Positions 1 through 7,923 of a stretch of 64,000 nt of DNA are shown in pieces. Origin of the DNA: Bacillus shivajii (GTDB lineage: Bacteria; Bacillota; Bacilli; Bacillales; Salisediminibacteriaceae). The DNA lies in assembly GCF_020519665.1 (NCBI RefSeq), contig NZ_CP084703.1, forward strand, positions 2,480,001-2,544,000, given 5' to 3'. The first letter of the stretch is position 1. Each line of letters starts with the position of its first letter. The notes below the pieces were generated by a model. That model searched no databases. It worked only from the letters and a program-made list of their open reading frames with translations, and was not told the origin of the DNA. The position numbers and the translations under genes are program-made.

Positions 1-1798
1 AGTCTAGAACCGCTTTCGCATCTTGTAAGGAAAACTCTTGATTTGTATTTTCATATAGATTGGAAGCTGCGCTATAAAAGTTTTTCGTCGTTATCATATG
101 CTTTTCATCTAATTCCATCACTTCGTTTAACCTTAATAAATAATGGAACAATTCTGTTTGCATTTCAGGAGGAAGACCCGCTCGATCTGTTATATATTCA
201 TGTGGTTCAACTTGTAGTCCTTGTTGCTCTAATGTATCTAGCACTTGATTCATTCTCTTTTCCCACTGTTTTGGGAAAGATGGTTTAAATTCTGGTAGAG
301 CAATGTATTGACCCGACTTTTTCAATCGATTAGTTTTGAAGCCTTCTTCAATGATTAACTCGGCAAGATTTTTCCCATAAGATTTTAAATCATTGATTAA
401 CTCAGCTTTCTTCTTTCCTTCTCTTAGTGGGAACTGTTGATGAAAGTGTCCAAGGTCTTCATCAATAACTTCAAACATCTCCTCTGCTATTGCTTCTAAT
501 ACTACGATATTTGAAAGTTTCATTACGGTGTTTGCTTCGATGAGTTCATCTAATACTTCTTTTCCTTCATCATTTTGTATGCCCACAGATTTAAATAATG
601 AATCAACTTCCATCCCTTTCTCTTTCTTTAACATATCTATGATTCGTTCTTTCGGAGTACCTTCTTTTTTCAAAGCAAGCATGTTTATTGTTTCTTCACC
701 GAACTTATACTTTTCACCAACAGGGTCAATGACAAATCCACCACCAATTGTTTCAGCAGGGGTCGGACGTCTTAAAATAAAGCGATCGCCACGTTTTGTT
801 ACAATCGGCTTATCTAGACGTAACTGACAAAGGACATTTTCGCCTTCTATAAGGTCGTTTCTGTCAAAGAACACAATCTTCCCATATACTTCTGCTGTTC
901 CGATATGAAGTTTAATATATCCCCTTTGTTTTAGCGGATACTTTAATGGGTGTGCAGTCGTTAAGCTTATATCAATTGTACTTGTCGTCGAGTAATATTG
1001 TGTGGAAACAAGGACATCTCCACGTTGGACATCTTGTTTTGAGACTCCCCCTAAGTTAATTGCAACGCGCTGTCCAGCACGACCTGCGTCCTTCGCTTCA
1101 TGATGAACTTGAAGCTGCCTTGCTCTTACCTTTTGACGTTGTGGTAATATTTCTAGGGTTTCGCCTTCATGCACTTCTCCTTCATAAACCGTACCTCTTA
1201 CTACCGTTCCTTGACCGTGAACAGTAAACACTTGGTCAATTGGTAAACGAAATACACCAGAAGAATCACGAGCTGGGACATTTGTTAAGTATGTTTGAAT
1301 CGTTTCTCTTAATTCATCAATACCTCTTTTCGATACACTATCTACAAAAATGAGATCAGCATTCTCAAAAAATGTACCTTTTACTTGATCTGAAATATCT
1401 GCTTCAATGAGCTCAATCATATCTTCTTCAACTAAATCCGATTTCGTAACAACGATCAACCCTTTATGTATTCCGAGTAAATGTAATATTTCTAAGTGCT
1501 CTACGGTTTGTGGCATGACACCTTCATCTGCTGCCACAACAAGTAATACGAGGTCAATACCTGCTACCCCTGCAATCATTTGACGAATAAACTTTTCATG
1601 ACCTGGTACATCAATGATTGAGACGGTTAAATCATCCGTTAGTTTTAATAGTGCGTAGCCGAGTTCAATCGAAATCGCTCGCTCCTTTTCTTCTTTCAAT
1701 CGGTCTGTTTCGATATTTGTTAATGCTTTTGTTAGTGTTGTTTTTCCATGGTCAATATGACCTGCCATACCAAGTGTATAATAACGGTTTTCTCCCAT
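1..1798 (-). CDS. selB: Selenocysteine-specific elongation factor SelB (3' end cut by window edge)
   Basis: SelB is the GTPase that carries Sec-tRNA to the ribosome at UGA codons marked by a SECIS hairpin in the mRNA. Reading leftward from the ATG at 1798 gives an N-terminal EF-Tu-like GTPase domain with the P-loop [12 protein letters not shown], the G3 motif IDVPGHEKF and the G4 motif TKSDL. Beta-barrel domains follow, then a helical C-terminal region of the winged-helix type that binds SECIS. The frame is open to base 1 (about 599 codons), so only a few tens of residues are probably missing. The start is preceded by a strong GAGGGGG ribosome binding site. The tRNA-Sec gene 4.3 kb away supports the assignment. 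No selA or selD is visible in the window. Confidence 0.95.
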   Translation of the reverse strand, partial: MGENRYYTLGMAGHIDHGKTTLTKALTNIETDRLKEEKERAISIELGYALLKLTDDLTVSIIDVPGHEKFIRQMIAGVAGIDLVLLVVAADEGVMPQTVEHLEILHLLGIHKGLIVVTKSDLVEEDMIELIEADISDQVKGTFFENADLIFVDSVSKRGIDELRETIQTYLTNVPARDSSGVFRLPIDQVFTVHGQGTVVRGTVYEGEVHEGETLEILPQRQKVRARQLQVHHEAKDAGRAGQRVAINLGGVSKQDVQRGDVLVSTQYYSTTSTIDISLTTAHPLKYPLKQRGYIKLHIGTAEVYGKIVFFDRNDLIEGENVLCQLRLDKPIVTKRGDRFILRRPTPAETIGGGFVIDPVGEKYKFGEETINMLALKKEGTPKERIIDMLKKEKGMEVDSLFKSVGIQNDEGKEVLDELIEANTVMKLSNIVVLEAIAEEMFEVIDEDLGHFHQQFPLREGKKKAELINDLKSYGKNLAELIIEEGFKTNRLKKSGQYIALPEFKPSFPKQWEKRMNQVLDTLEQQGLQVEPHEYITDRAGLPPEMQTELFHYLLRLNEVMELDEKHMITTKNFYSAASNLYENTNQEFSLQDAKAVLD

Positions 1799-1920
1799 AA
1801 TTTCCCCCTCATTTCTCTTAAACAAAACAATTAATACTGCTATCTACCAGTAATAAGATTTATCTCCTTTCTATGATAGAAAGAAAATGTACAAAACGCA
1901 ATGACTGTACGGTTTCTTGA

Positions 1921-1958
1921 TAAAAAATAAAAGAGGGACGCTTCAAAAAAGCCCCCTC
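1921..1958 (-). terminator. Rho-independent terminator after the malic enzyme gene
   Basis: A hairpin with GAGGG/CCCTC and GCTT/AAGC arms (1933-1958) is followed, reading on the minus strand, by a run of T and A (1932 down to 1921). It separates the malic enzyme gene from selB, so selB probably has its own promoter in 1799-1920. Confidence 0.75.
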
Positions 1959-2036
1959 AACATCATCGGTTTGTCATATGGCCTATATGCTTTATTAGTA
2001 TGACAATAAATGTTTTCTCATCGTTTACATGTACAG

Positions 2037-3443
2037 TTAATCCTTCTTTTTCTTTTTTGCAACCCCTGTTTCAAATCCAGCTTGCATGACAGCTTCACGA
2101 ATTTTTGGCACAACAAGATCGTTAAATACACCTGGAATAATATAATCCTCATTTAATTCATCATCATGAATGGAAGAGGCAATCGCCTGAGCTGCAGCAA
2201 GCTTCATTTCTTCGTTTATATCTGAGGCTCTGCAGTCAAGCACTCCTCGAAAAATGCCTGGAAAACATAAGACATTATTGACTTGGTTCGGAAAATCTGA
2301 CCTTCCGGTAGCCATCACCTTTACATATGGTTTTGCGATTTCAGGTGATATTTCAGGGTTTGGATTTGCAAGCGCAAATACAATAGGATCGACTGCCATA
2401 TTTTTAACATCTTCTTCACGAAGAATATTCGGAGCAGATACTCCGATGAAAACATCGGCATCATGGATCACAGAAGAAATAGGCCCTTTTTCATTATTTG
2501 GATTCGTGTTGTTTGCATACCAATTCCACATATTATTATCATAAGTTTCATCACTCGTTAATGCACCGTATCGATCAACACCAATTACATTTTTTGCACC
2601 AGCTGTTATAAGCATTTTCGTAATCGCGATCCCGGCGGCTCCTATTCCACAAACAACAATTTTACAATTACTGATTGATTTATTCGTTACTTTAAGTGCA
2701 TTCAGTAATCCGGCAAGAGCGACAATGGCCGTTCCGTGCTGATCATCGTGAAATACCGGAATATCAATTTCTTTTTTTAACCTCTCTTCAATTTCAAAAC
2801 ATTGTGGAGAACCAATATCCTCTAAATTGATTCCTCCAAAAGAAGGGCTTAACGATTTAATGATTTGGATCATTTCTTCCGTATCTGTTGAGTTAAGACA
2901 AAGCGGAAAAGCGTCTACCCCTGCAAATTGTTTAAATAACATTGCTTTGCCTTCCATTACTGGCATAGCAGCTTCCGGCTTAATCTTTCCTAGACCTAAA
3001 ACAGCTGTTGCATTTGATACAACAGCAACTGTATTCTTTTTTATCGTTAAATTGTATGCCAATGATGGGCTTTCTTCGATCGCCATACACACCCTTGCTA
3101 CTTCAGGTGTGTAAACATGAGAAAGTTCTTCACGATTATCAATTTTATTTTTTGATAATACTTCTATTTTTCCGCCTAAATGAAGCAAAAATGTTCGGTC
3201 TGATACGTGTTTGATGTTAACCCCTCGTAATTGATGAACCGATTCTATAATATTTTTTTCGACTTCTTCACTACTTATGTTAATACTAATATCACGGACA
3301 GTTACTTCAGGTCCCTCTTTTATCACATCGATCGCAATCATATCTCCACCTGATTGACCGATAACTGTCGCAATTTCTCCAAAAGATATATCTTTTTTAT
3401 TGATCTCCAAACGTAAAATAATTGTCATTGTAGATCGTACCAT
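2037..3443 (-). CDS. NAD(P)-dependent malic enzyme with N-terminal ACT domain
   Basis: Oxidatively decarboxylates malate to pyruvate in the cytoplasm. The 468-residue protein has an N-terminal segment of about 90 residues of ACT type (beta strands around LRLEINKKDISFGEIATVIG), then the malic enzyme domain starting at VYTPEVARVC. The NAD-binding fold shows GIGAAGIAI, and the late motif ATGRSDFPNQVNN with GIFRGVLD is typical of bacterial malic enzymes. The ACT part suggests allosteric control by a small ligand. The start at 3443 has the ribosome binding site GGATGGAG. A terminator follows at 1921-1958, so it is probably a single-gene unit. NAD versus NADP preference cannot be decided from the sequence. 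Confidence 0.93.
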   Translation of the reverse strand: MVRSTMTIILRLEINKKDISFGEIATVIGQSGGDMIAIDVIKEGPEVTVRDISINISSEEVEKNIIESVHQLRGVNIKHVSDRTFLLHLGGKIEVLSKNKIDNREELSHVYTPEVARVCMAIEESPSLAYNLTIKKNTVAVVSNATAVLGLGKIKPEAAMPVMEGKAMLFKQFAGVDAFPLCLNSTDTEEMIQIIKSLSPSFGGINLEDIGSPQCFEIEERLKKEIDIPVFHDDQHGTAIVALAGLLNALKVTNKSISNCKIVVCGIGAAGIAITKMLITAGAKNVIGVDRYGALTSDETYDNNMWNWYANNTNPNNEKGPISSVIHDADVFIGVSAPNILREEDVKNMAVDPIVFALANPNPEISPEIAKPYVKVMATGRSDFPNQVNNVLCFPGIFRGVLDCRASDINEEMKLAAAQAIASSIHDDELNEDYIIPGVFNDLVVPKIREAVMQAGFETGVAKKKKKD

Positions 3444-3608
3444 TTTACTCCATCCTTTTTTAGTTTCGACGATAGTTACTGGTAGTATTTCTAAATGATT
3501 AAGCTTTTATCATAGAGATTACCCTAGAACAATATGTAGCAAACGTACCGAGGCTAGAGCAAATGTCGCAATTGTGTTTAGAGACGGAAGTGAGTGTGTC
3601 ACTTATTT

Positions 3609-3713
3609 TTAGCGGTGGAAAATAATCTTCCTTCGATACTTCGGTATAAACACAATGTGGTACTTACAATTCCACCTTGTGTATGATAAACTTTTGTCGC
3701 TCGATATGAGCAT
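3609..3713 (-). pseudogene. tnpA fragment of an IS200-type transposase (34 codons)
   Basis: ATG at 3713 follows the ribosome binding site GAGAGGAG at the ideal distance. The 34-residue reading frame contains SYTRWNCKYHIVFIPKYRRK, the characteristic N-terminus of IS200/IS605 Y1 transposases (beta strand before the HUH site). It then stops at 3609-3611. The HUH motif and the catalytic tyrosine are absent, so this is an inactive remnant. Confidence 0.8.
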
Positions 3714-3776
3714 ATCTCCTCTCGTTTTTATGAAGTTGGTTTGGCGGCCACTTCTATTATCTAAACGAGAGGAGAT
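3714..3776 (-). repeat. Inverted repeat / 5' hairpin of the IS200 relic
   Basis: Perfect 14-bp inverted repeat: 3714-3727 pairs with 3763-3776. A nested hairpin (GAAGT, GG, 8-base loop, CC, ACTTC) lies at 3732-3754. On the plus strand it is followed by seven T, so it can also stop transcription entering the element from that side. Confidence 0.8.
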
Positions 3777-3860
3777 TTTTTTCTATTACAACCCTTAAAA
3801 GTTTATTTCCACAAAGGCAGACCCTATAGTTTAAAAAAACTGTAATTACTGTAATAAAAA

Positions 3861-3902
3861 AATGAGAATCACCAAGGTTCTTAACCTTTTTTGATCCTCA
3901 TT
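3861..3902. terminator. Bidirectional terminator downstream of the DUF2294 gene
   Basis: An AATGAG-ATCA / TGAT-CTCATT outer stem with a nested AAGGTT/AACCTT hairpin, A-rich on the left and T-rich on the right. It can end the minus-strand DUF2294 transcript. Confidence 0.75.
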
Positions 3903-3912
3903 TTTATTAGGA

Positions 3913-4290
3913 TTATGAAACAGTTAAAGTACCATTTTCCTCAAGGTTATCTGCGAGTCGAAAAACGATGATTCGCTCCCCTGTACTTGTACTAATGTCC
4001 GTGTGGAAGCATGTAACTTGTTTCCCAGTTATTTTAAAAATGATTTCATTTAATTGTGGCACCCCTGATTCCACTAAATCACAGCGTGTTTTTTTTACTG
4101 TTGATTTTCCTTCTTTTGTTTGGCAAAGTGTATATTCTGCTGGCGTTAAAATGCCTTTTAGTGTCACGATAATCATGTCTCTTAAAATATCTGTTTTTAC
4201 AGAAACAGACCCTCTTCCTAAATAATCTTTTTCCCATTGCGTTAATTCTTTACTAATTTCAGCTTCCATTGAGCCTTTTGTGAATTCCAC
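3913..4290 (-). CDS. DUF2294 family protein
   Basis: A 125-residue soluble protein with the pattern of the DUF2294 (YbcI-like) family: an N-terminal helix (EAEISKELTQWEKDYLGRG), then VSVKTDILRDMIIVTLKGILTPAEYTL, and a C-terminal half ending in FHTDISTSTGERIIVFRL. There are no membrane segments and no catalytic motif I can name; function is unknown. The gene has its own terminator. It sits between a decayed IS and an oxalate/formate-type carrier. In other bacilli I recall this family near formate dehydrogenase genes, but that is recollection and the window does not show such genes. Confidence 0.75.
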   Translation of the reverse strand: MEFTKGSMEAEISKELTQWEKDYLGRGSVSVKTDILRDMIIVTLKGILTPAEYTLCQTKEGKSTVKKTRCDLVESGVPQLNEIIFKITGKQVTCFHTDISTSTGERIIVFRLADNLEENGTLTVS

Positions 4291-4305
4291 GCTTTACTCC
4301 TCCTT

Positions 4306-4490
4306 AAACAAAACTTAGCTTATCGCTAAAGAGATTCTTAGTAAGCGAAATGTGTTTACATAGAAGCTCTTATACTTTAGTGCAATTCCTTAATAATAAT
4401 AATGAACTTCGGCTGATTTCGATCACTTCGTGTGATCAACGCCGAAGTCAACACATCCTGTGGAAGTAATCCTTAATCCTTTAGCAAAGT
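4306..4490 (+). repeat. Interspersed repeat, family B copy 1
   Basis: Contains AACTTAGCTTATCGCTAA and, 80 bases on, GAACTTCGGCTGATTTCGATCAC...GTGATCAACGCCGAAGTC followed by CCTGTGGAAGTAA. The same blocks recur at 61957-62070. Internal short palindromes (GATCAC/GTGATC, CTTCGG/CCGAAG) suggest RNA or DNA hairpins. It fills most of the 356-bp gap between the DUF2294 gene and the MFS carrier gene. Confidence 0.75.
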
Positions 4491-4511
4491 TAGACATTAT
4501 TAAAGTGTAAC

Positions 4512-4557
4512 AAAAAACGGTATATTCCTTTCTATTTCTAGCTAGGAAATATACCGT
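4512..4557 (-). terminator. Terminator after the MFS carrier gene
   Basis: A 12-bp stem, ACGGTATAT-TCC / GGAAATATACCGT (4517-4557), followed on the minus strand by TTTTTTG. It lies 90 bp past the stop codon of the MFS gene. Confidence 0.8.
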
Positions 4558-4646
4558 GCTATCATTTATATTCTGAAATAAATCTTAACGATATGTTCAT
4601 GTTAAGTCAATATCATTTGTGAAGCGCCTTACAATTAAATACATTA

Positions 4647-5843
4647 TTATGATGCTTTTCTTTCTAAAATGTTTGTTGTCGTTGATTTTTGCGGAACTGT
4701 GATAACTTTAGCTATGACCATTGATACACCACATACAAGAGCGGATAAAAGGAAAGCTTGCTGAAATGGAATTAAGTTGATAATAAATGGTCCCGCAAAT
4801 GCAGACAGTCCATATGCTTGATACATAATTCCATAGTTACTTCCCATATTTTTTGTCCCATAATAATCAGCAGTAATAGATGGGAATACGGCAAGGAATC
4901 CTCCAAAACAAAACCCTATGACAGACACTGCCACCATAAATGTTGCATATGACAATATGCCAGTACTCATATAAACCATCACAAGCGTTGTTAACCCATA
5001 AATCACCATGAGTGTATTACTTCTACCAATACTATCTGATATTTTTCCTAAAACAATCCGACCAGCAGCATTAAACAATGCAATGACCATCACTGCGTTT
5101 GCTGCTGTTTCAATATCAAGACTTGCTAAATCAACGCCAATGTCTACAGCATAACTAATCACCATTAAACCTGACATCGATCCAAATAAAAAAATGGACC
5201 ATAAAAAGTAAAATTGTCGTGTTTTGAACATCTCTTTCGGTGAATAATCCTGACTTGCATCAGTAACATCTGTTTGGATTTCCTCCTTATTCTGGGGAGG
5301 GTTCTTTAATAATTGTGCACCTAAAACAACGAAAAATAAATAAATTATACCAAGGTATAAGAAAGTTGATGATACACCAACACCAGCTAAGAACGAGCTA
5401 ATGACCGGTTGAAAAACTAATCCCCCTAACCCAAAGCCAGCAACAGCAATACCGCTAATTAAACCCCTCTTTTCTGGGAACCACTTTACACAAGCAGATA
5501 GTGGACAAACATAAGTCATACCAATTCCTGCCCCACCTATGATTCCATAGAAGAAATAAAGTTGATAGATCGTCGTTGCTTGACTAGCTAAAATAAGTCC
5601 AATACCTAGTAACAGACCGCCAATCGTTGCGACCCACCTTGGTCCTATTTTATCTTGTAATCTACCAGCTACGATCGTAAACATGGCAAATGTGGCGATC
5701 GTGATTGAAAAAGTAAAAACAACCTCTTCTCGATACCATCCGAATTCATCCATCAGTGGTTGATTAAATAAACTCCAAGCGTATACAGCGCCTAAATTAA
5801 GTTGAATAATCACTGCTCCTAAAACAACTAACCAACGTCTCAT
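4647..5843 (-). CDS. MFS transporter of the oxalate/formate antiporter (OFA) type
   Basis: A 398-residue integral membrane protein with 12 predicted transmembrane helices in two halves joined by a hydrophilic loop near residues 185-210. The N-terminus RRWLVVLGAVIIQLNLGAVYAWSLF is characteristic of the OFA subgroup, as is the stretch GAGIGMTYVCPLSACVKWFPEKRGLISGIAVAGFG. Family members exchange monocarboxylates or dicarboxylates such as formate and oxalate; the substrate here is not determined. It has its own terminator and lies 220 bp downstream of tRNA-Sec. A link to a selenium-dependent formate dehydrogenase elsewhere in the genome is possible but inferred. Confidence 0.85.
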   Translation of the reverse strand: MRRWLVVLGAVIIQLNLGAVYAWSLFNQPLMDEFGWYREEVVFTFSITIATFAMFTIVAGRLQDKIGPRWVATIGGLLLGIGLILASQATTIYQLYFFYGIIGGAGIGMTYVCPLSACVKWFPEKRGLISGIAVAGFGLGGLVFQPVISSFLAGVGVSSTFLYLGIIYLFFVVLGAQLLKNPPQNKEEIQTDVTDASQDYSPKEMFKTRQFYFLWSIFLFGSMSGLMVISYAVDIGVDLASLDIETAANAVMVIALFNAAGRIVLGKISDSIGRSNTLMVIYGLTTLVMVYMSTGILSYATFMVAVSVIGFCFGGFLAVFPSITADYYGTKNMGSNYGIMYQAYGLSAFAGPFIINLIPFQQAFLLSALVCGVSMVIAKVITVPQKSTTTNILERKAS

Positions 5844-5913
5844 GTCATTGACCTCCTAAATGTTTAAACATGTATTAACTCTTCCAAACTGTAATCCATG
5901 AATTTTCTGATAA

Positions 5914-5960
5914 TAAAAAAGAGGCCAACGATGATAAAATTACATATCAACGTTGACCTC
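5914..5960 (-). terminator. Terminator of the tRNA-Sec transcript
   Basis: Hairpin GAGG-CAACG / CGTTG-CCTC (5921-5960) with a T-rich tail on the minus strand (5920-5914). It lies about 105 bp past the 3' end of the tRNA, so the tRNA is made from its own short transcript. Confidence 0.8.
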
Positions 5961-6065
5961 TCTCGTACTCACGAAATATCGTGTTTACTTAAGCCGTCAT
6001 CTATAAACGCCCTTTTAATTGAAGGTGTTATTTTGTCAAGGTATGGATTATAACGTAAGTTTCTA

Positions 6066-6162
6066 TGGCGGGACCGTGTGGGAATCGAACCCACCGGAGA
6101 CGTCACGCGCCTCCCTGAAGGTTTTGAAGACCTCGGCAAACACCAGTTACACATCCGGCCCC
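6066..6162 (-). tRNA. selC: tRNA-Sec (anticodon UCA)
   Basis: A 97-nt gene with encoded CCA. It folds with a 7-8 bp acceptor stem (GGGGCCG with CGGTCCC, discriminator G), a D arm with TGGT loop, and an anticodon stem-loop with loop CTTCAAA, giving anticodon TCA that reads UGA. The long variable arm has a 7-bp stem (GGAGGCG with CGTCTCC), and the T arm is GTGGG/CCCAC with loop TTCGATT. The extra-long variable arm and long acceptor are hallmarks of selenocysteine tRNA and rule out an ordinary tRNA. The eighth acceptor pair appears to be a G-A mismatch. Confidence 0.95.
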
Positions 6163-6211
6163 AATTTATAATAAGGTTTATTCAAAGCAAATTGAATAAG
6201 CCACGAATATT

Positions 6212-6240
6212 ATTTTAACGATTTTTGTCTTTCATGACAA
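6212..6240 (-). promoter_or_regulatory. Promoter for tRNA-Sec
   Basis: Minus-strand TTGTCA (-35, 6240-6235), a 17-bp spacer and TAAAAT (-10, 6217-6212): a good SigA match. It implies a 5' leader of roughly 40 nt before the mature tRNA end at 6162. Confidence 0.65.
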
Positions 6241-6287
6241 GTATTATTTCTAGATTTATTATGTTTATTATTTGGCAATTTCAACTA

Positions 6288-6317
6288 TTCACCATAAAAA
6301 TATGAATCTGTTATAAT
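6288..6317 (+). promoter_or_regulatory. Probable promoter for the 107-residue protein gene
   Basis: Perfect -10 TATAAT at 6312-6317 with a weak -35 (TTCACC, 6288-6293) 18 bp upstream. It diverges from the tRNA-Sec promoter. Confidence 0.5.
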
Positions 6318-6355
6318 AGGTTTATTACTTTTTAACTTTTGTAGGAGTGACTAAC

Positions 6356-6679
6356 ATGATCCAAGTTGATACGATTGCTGATTTTTATTTTGATTTAAAT
6401 ACAAGTGACCATTACGAAGATGAAGTGAAAAATTATTTAACGAACCTACAAGGGAAAATGACAGCTAAAGAAATCATTCGTGTTGCTGAACCATTTAAGA
6501 GTAATGTTGGTTTAACATCAAGAGTAACTGTTCGACTAATATTAAAACTTGAAGAAAGTAGAGAGTGTAGACATATAGATGACTATGCTGGTAAGGTCTT
6601 TCCTTTCCTAAAAAAACACCTTAAAGGCGAACTAATAACAACAAGAAATACTACTTTTAAATATATAAGAGCATCCTAA
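6356..6679 (+). CDS. Hypothetical 107-residue protein
   Basis: I do not recognise a family. The protein is soluble, mixed alpha/beta and rich in charged residues, with no cysteine pair and no signal peptide. The ATG at 6356 is chosen because AGGAG at 6343-6347 lies 8 bases upstream; the GTG at 6347 overlaps that site. A perfect -10 box lies upstream and a strong terminator (6701-6744) follows, so it is a monocistronic, probably expressed gene. It is transcribed divergently from tRNA-Sec; whether it has anything to do with selenium is unknown. Confidence 0.75.
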   Translation: MIQVDTIADFYFDLNTSDHYEDEVKNYLTNLQGKMTAKEIIRVAEPFKSNVGLTSRVTVRLILKLEESRECRHIDDYAGKVFPFLKKHLKGELITTRNTTFKYIRAS

Positions 6680-6700
6680 AAAACTGCATTTTAACTCAAT

Positions 6701-6744
6701 AAGTCTCAAAATCAATGACTTAAATGAAAACGAGACTTTTTTTT
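6701..6744 (+). terminator. Terminator of the 107-residue protein gene
   Basis: AAGTCTC / GAGACTT stem with a 23-base loop, followed by eight T on the plus strand. Confidence 0.75.
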
Positions 6745-6831
6745 ACTCATAAAAAGATATAATATTATAGTTAAATGAATCTAAAAAGGTAAGTAAATCC
6801 AAAAACAAATTGAATTAAGGAGATCATATTA

Positions 6832-7116
6832 ATGGGAGAATTTATTTTAAATGTTGCGAGCACAGCATTCACGCTTTTTTACTTTTTAATGTTTTTCTAT
6901 ATCATTTCCTCATGGTTCCCAGCTTTAAGGGAGAATCAATTCGGGCAAATGGTGGCAAAAATCGTGGAGCCTTACTTAAGTATTTTCAGAAAGGTTATTC
7001 CCCCGATTGGGATGATCGATATTTCACCACTAATTGGCATTATTTTATTCCGATTCATTTCGGACTTTGCTTTACGTGGTCTAGCTACAGTATTAAGTGT
7101 ATTAGGTTTACTTTAG
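6832..7116 (+). CDS. YggT family membrane protein
   Basis: A 94-residue protein with two hydrophobic segments, about residues 7-27 (TAFTLFYFLMFFYIISSWFP) and 65-92. Between them is the conserved YggT block VEPYLSIFRKVIPPIGMIDISPLIGI. In Firmicutes the family (YlmG/YggT) is associated with envelope or division gene clusters, but here it stands alone. The ribosome binding site TAAGGAGA lies before ATG 6832, and a terminator follows at 7130-7175. Exact function is unknown. Confidence 0.88.
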   Translation: MGEFILNVASTAFTLFYFLMFFYIISSWFPALRENQFGQMVAKIVEPYLSIFRKVIPPIGMIDISPLIGIILFRFISDFALRGLATVLSVLGLL

Positions 7117-7129
7117 TATGACGTTATCA

Positions 7130-7175
7130 TGATGACTCCTAAGTATGATGCTTAAGGGTCATCATTTTTATTTTT
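7130..7175 (+). terminator. Terminator of the YggT-family gene
   Basis: GATGAC-CCT-AG / CT-AGG-GTCATC hairpin, followed by TTTTTATTTTT on the plus strand. Confidence 0.8.
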
Positions 7176-7321
7176 AGTTACTTTTTAAGTCTTTCACCGA
7201 CAAGAGGGATAGTAAGCCAATGGATTCTCCATCTACTCATAAGCCTCTCTTTCTAAAATTGTTCGTCCCAGACTTTATAAAACTTCAATTATGGTATTGG
7301 CTCTCTCCTATATCTCTTACT

Positions 7322-7825
7322 TCAATTCTTCTTATTACAAGAATATATGGTATGAATCTTATTAAAGATAAAAACTTGTTTTTCCTTTTTAAAACCATTT
7401 TTTTCAGCCACTCGAATAGACGGAACGTTTTTCGGATCAATAATACTAATTAATTTATTCAAACCAAAATGATCGAACCCATAATTTTTACAAGCCAAAG
7501 CAGCTTCAGTCCCAAATCCATTAAACCAAAAGTTTTTGTTTATATGGTAGCCTAGTTCAACTTCTATGTTACCTGCTACTTCTTGTTTCACAAGTCCACA
7601 ATCACCTATTAAGTTACCATTATCCTTCAAACATACAGCCCATAAACCAAATCCATCTTGTTTATACCTTTCCTGATTTCTTATCACCCAGCTTTCAGTT
7701 TTTTCATAGCTAAAAGGGGATGGGTAATATTGCATCGTTTCAGTATCAGAAAAGATAGCATGTAGAGACGAAATATCATTTTTATTAAACTTTCGTATAT
7801 ATACCCGTTCTGATTCAATGATCAT
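7322..7825 (-). CDS. GNAT family N-acetyltransferase (RimJ/RimL-like)
   Basis: A 167-residue protein of the Acetyltransf_3 type. It starts ESERVYIRKFNKNDISSLHAIF, has the strand LWAVCLKDNGNLIGDCGL, and ends with the acetyl-CoA region ELGYHINKNFWFNGFGTEAALACKNYGF and NVPSIRVAEKNGFK. The AEKNGF motif is typical of RimL-like enzymes that acetylate protein N-termini or small amines. The canonical pyrophosphate-binding R/QxxGxG/A is degenerate (NGFGTEA). GGGAGG precedes the ATG at 7825. The substrate cannot be inferred. Confidence 0.88.
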   Translation of the reverse strand: MIIESERVYIRKFNKNDISSLHAIFSDTETMQYYPSPFSYEKTESWVIRNQERYKQDGFGLWAVCLKDNGNLIGDCGLVKQEVAGNIEVELGYHINKNFWFNGFGTEAALACKNYGFDHFGLNKLISIIDPKNVPSIRVAEKNGFKKEKQVFIFNKIHTIYSCNKKN

Positions 7826-7855
7826 TGCTTATTTCCTCCCCTATTCCTTTTCAAT

Positions 7856-7893
7856 CAAATAAAAAGAAGTGACTCAAAATAAAGTGAGCCACT
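7856..7893 (-). terminator. Terminator after the 230-residue membrane-anchored protein gene
   Basis: AGTG-CTC / GAG-CACT hairpin (7868-7893), with a T-rich tail on the minus strand. Confidence 0.65.
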
Positions 7894-7923
7894 ATCCGCT
7901 TTTCAAAGTGCTAAAATATATAC

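Larger units (their letters stand above)
3525..3795 (-). mobile_element. Decayed IS200/IS605-type insertion sequence, internally deleted (boundaries approximate)
   Basis: Reading on the minus strand, a 5' structure is followed by the start of an IS200-type TnpA and then by what looks like the right end with a small hairpin (AGTGA/TCACT arms near 3590-3605). The 5' structure has a perfect 14-bp outer stem (3714-3727 with 3763-3776) enclosing a smaller hairpin with a GAAGT/ACTTC stem. The outer stem covers the GAGAGGAG ribosome binding site of tnpA, as in IS200 elements, where the start is sequestered. Most of the transposase is missing, so the element could only move with a helper. Confidence 0.7.

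Noticed and set aside
5969-6154. 61-codon minus-strand reading frame overlapping tRNA-Sec
   Set aside because: Most of it is the translation of the tRNA gene itself; there is no ribosome binding site, and the tRNA is well supported.
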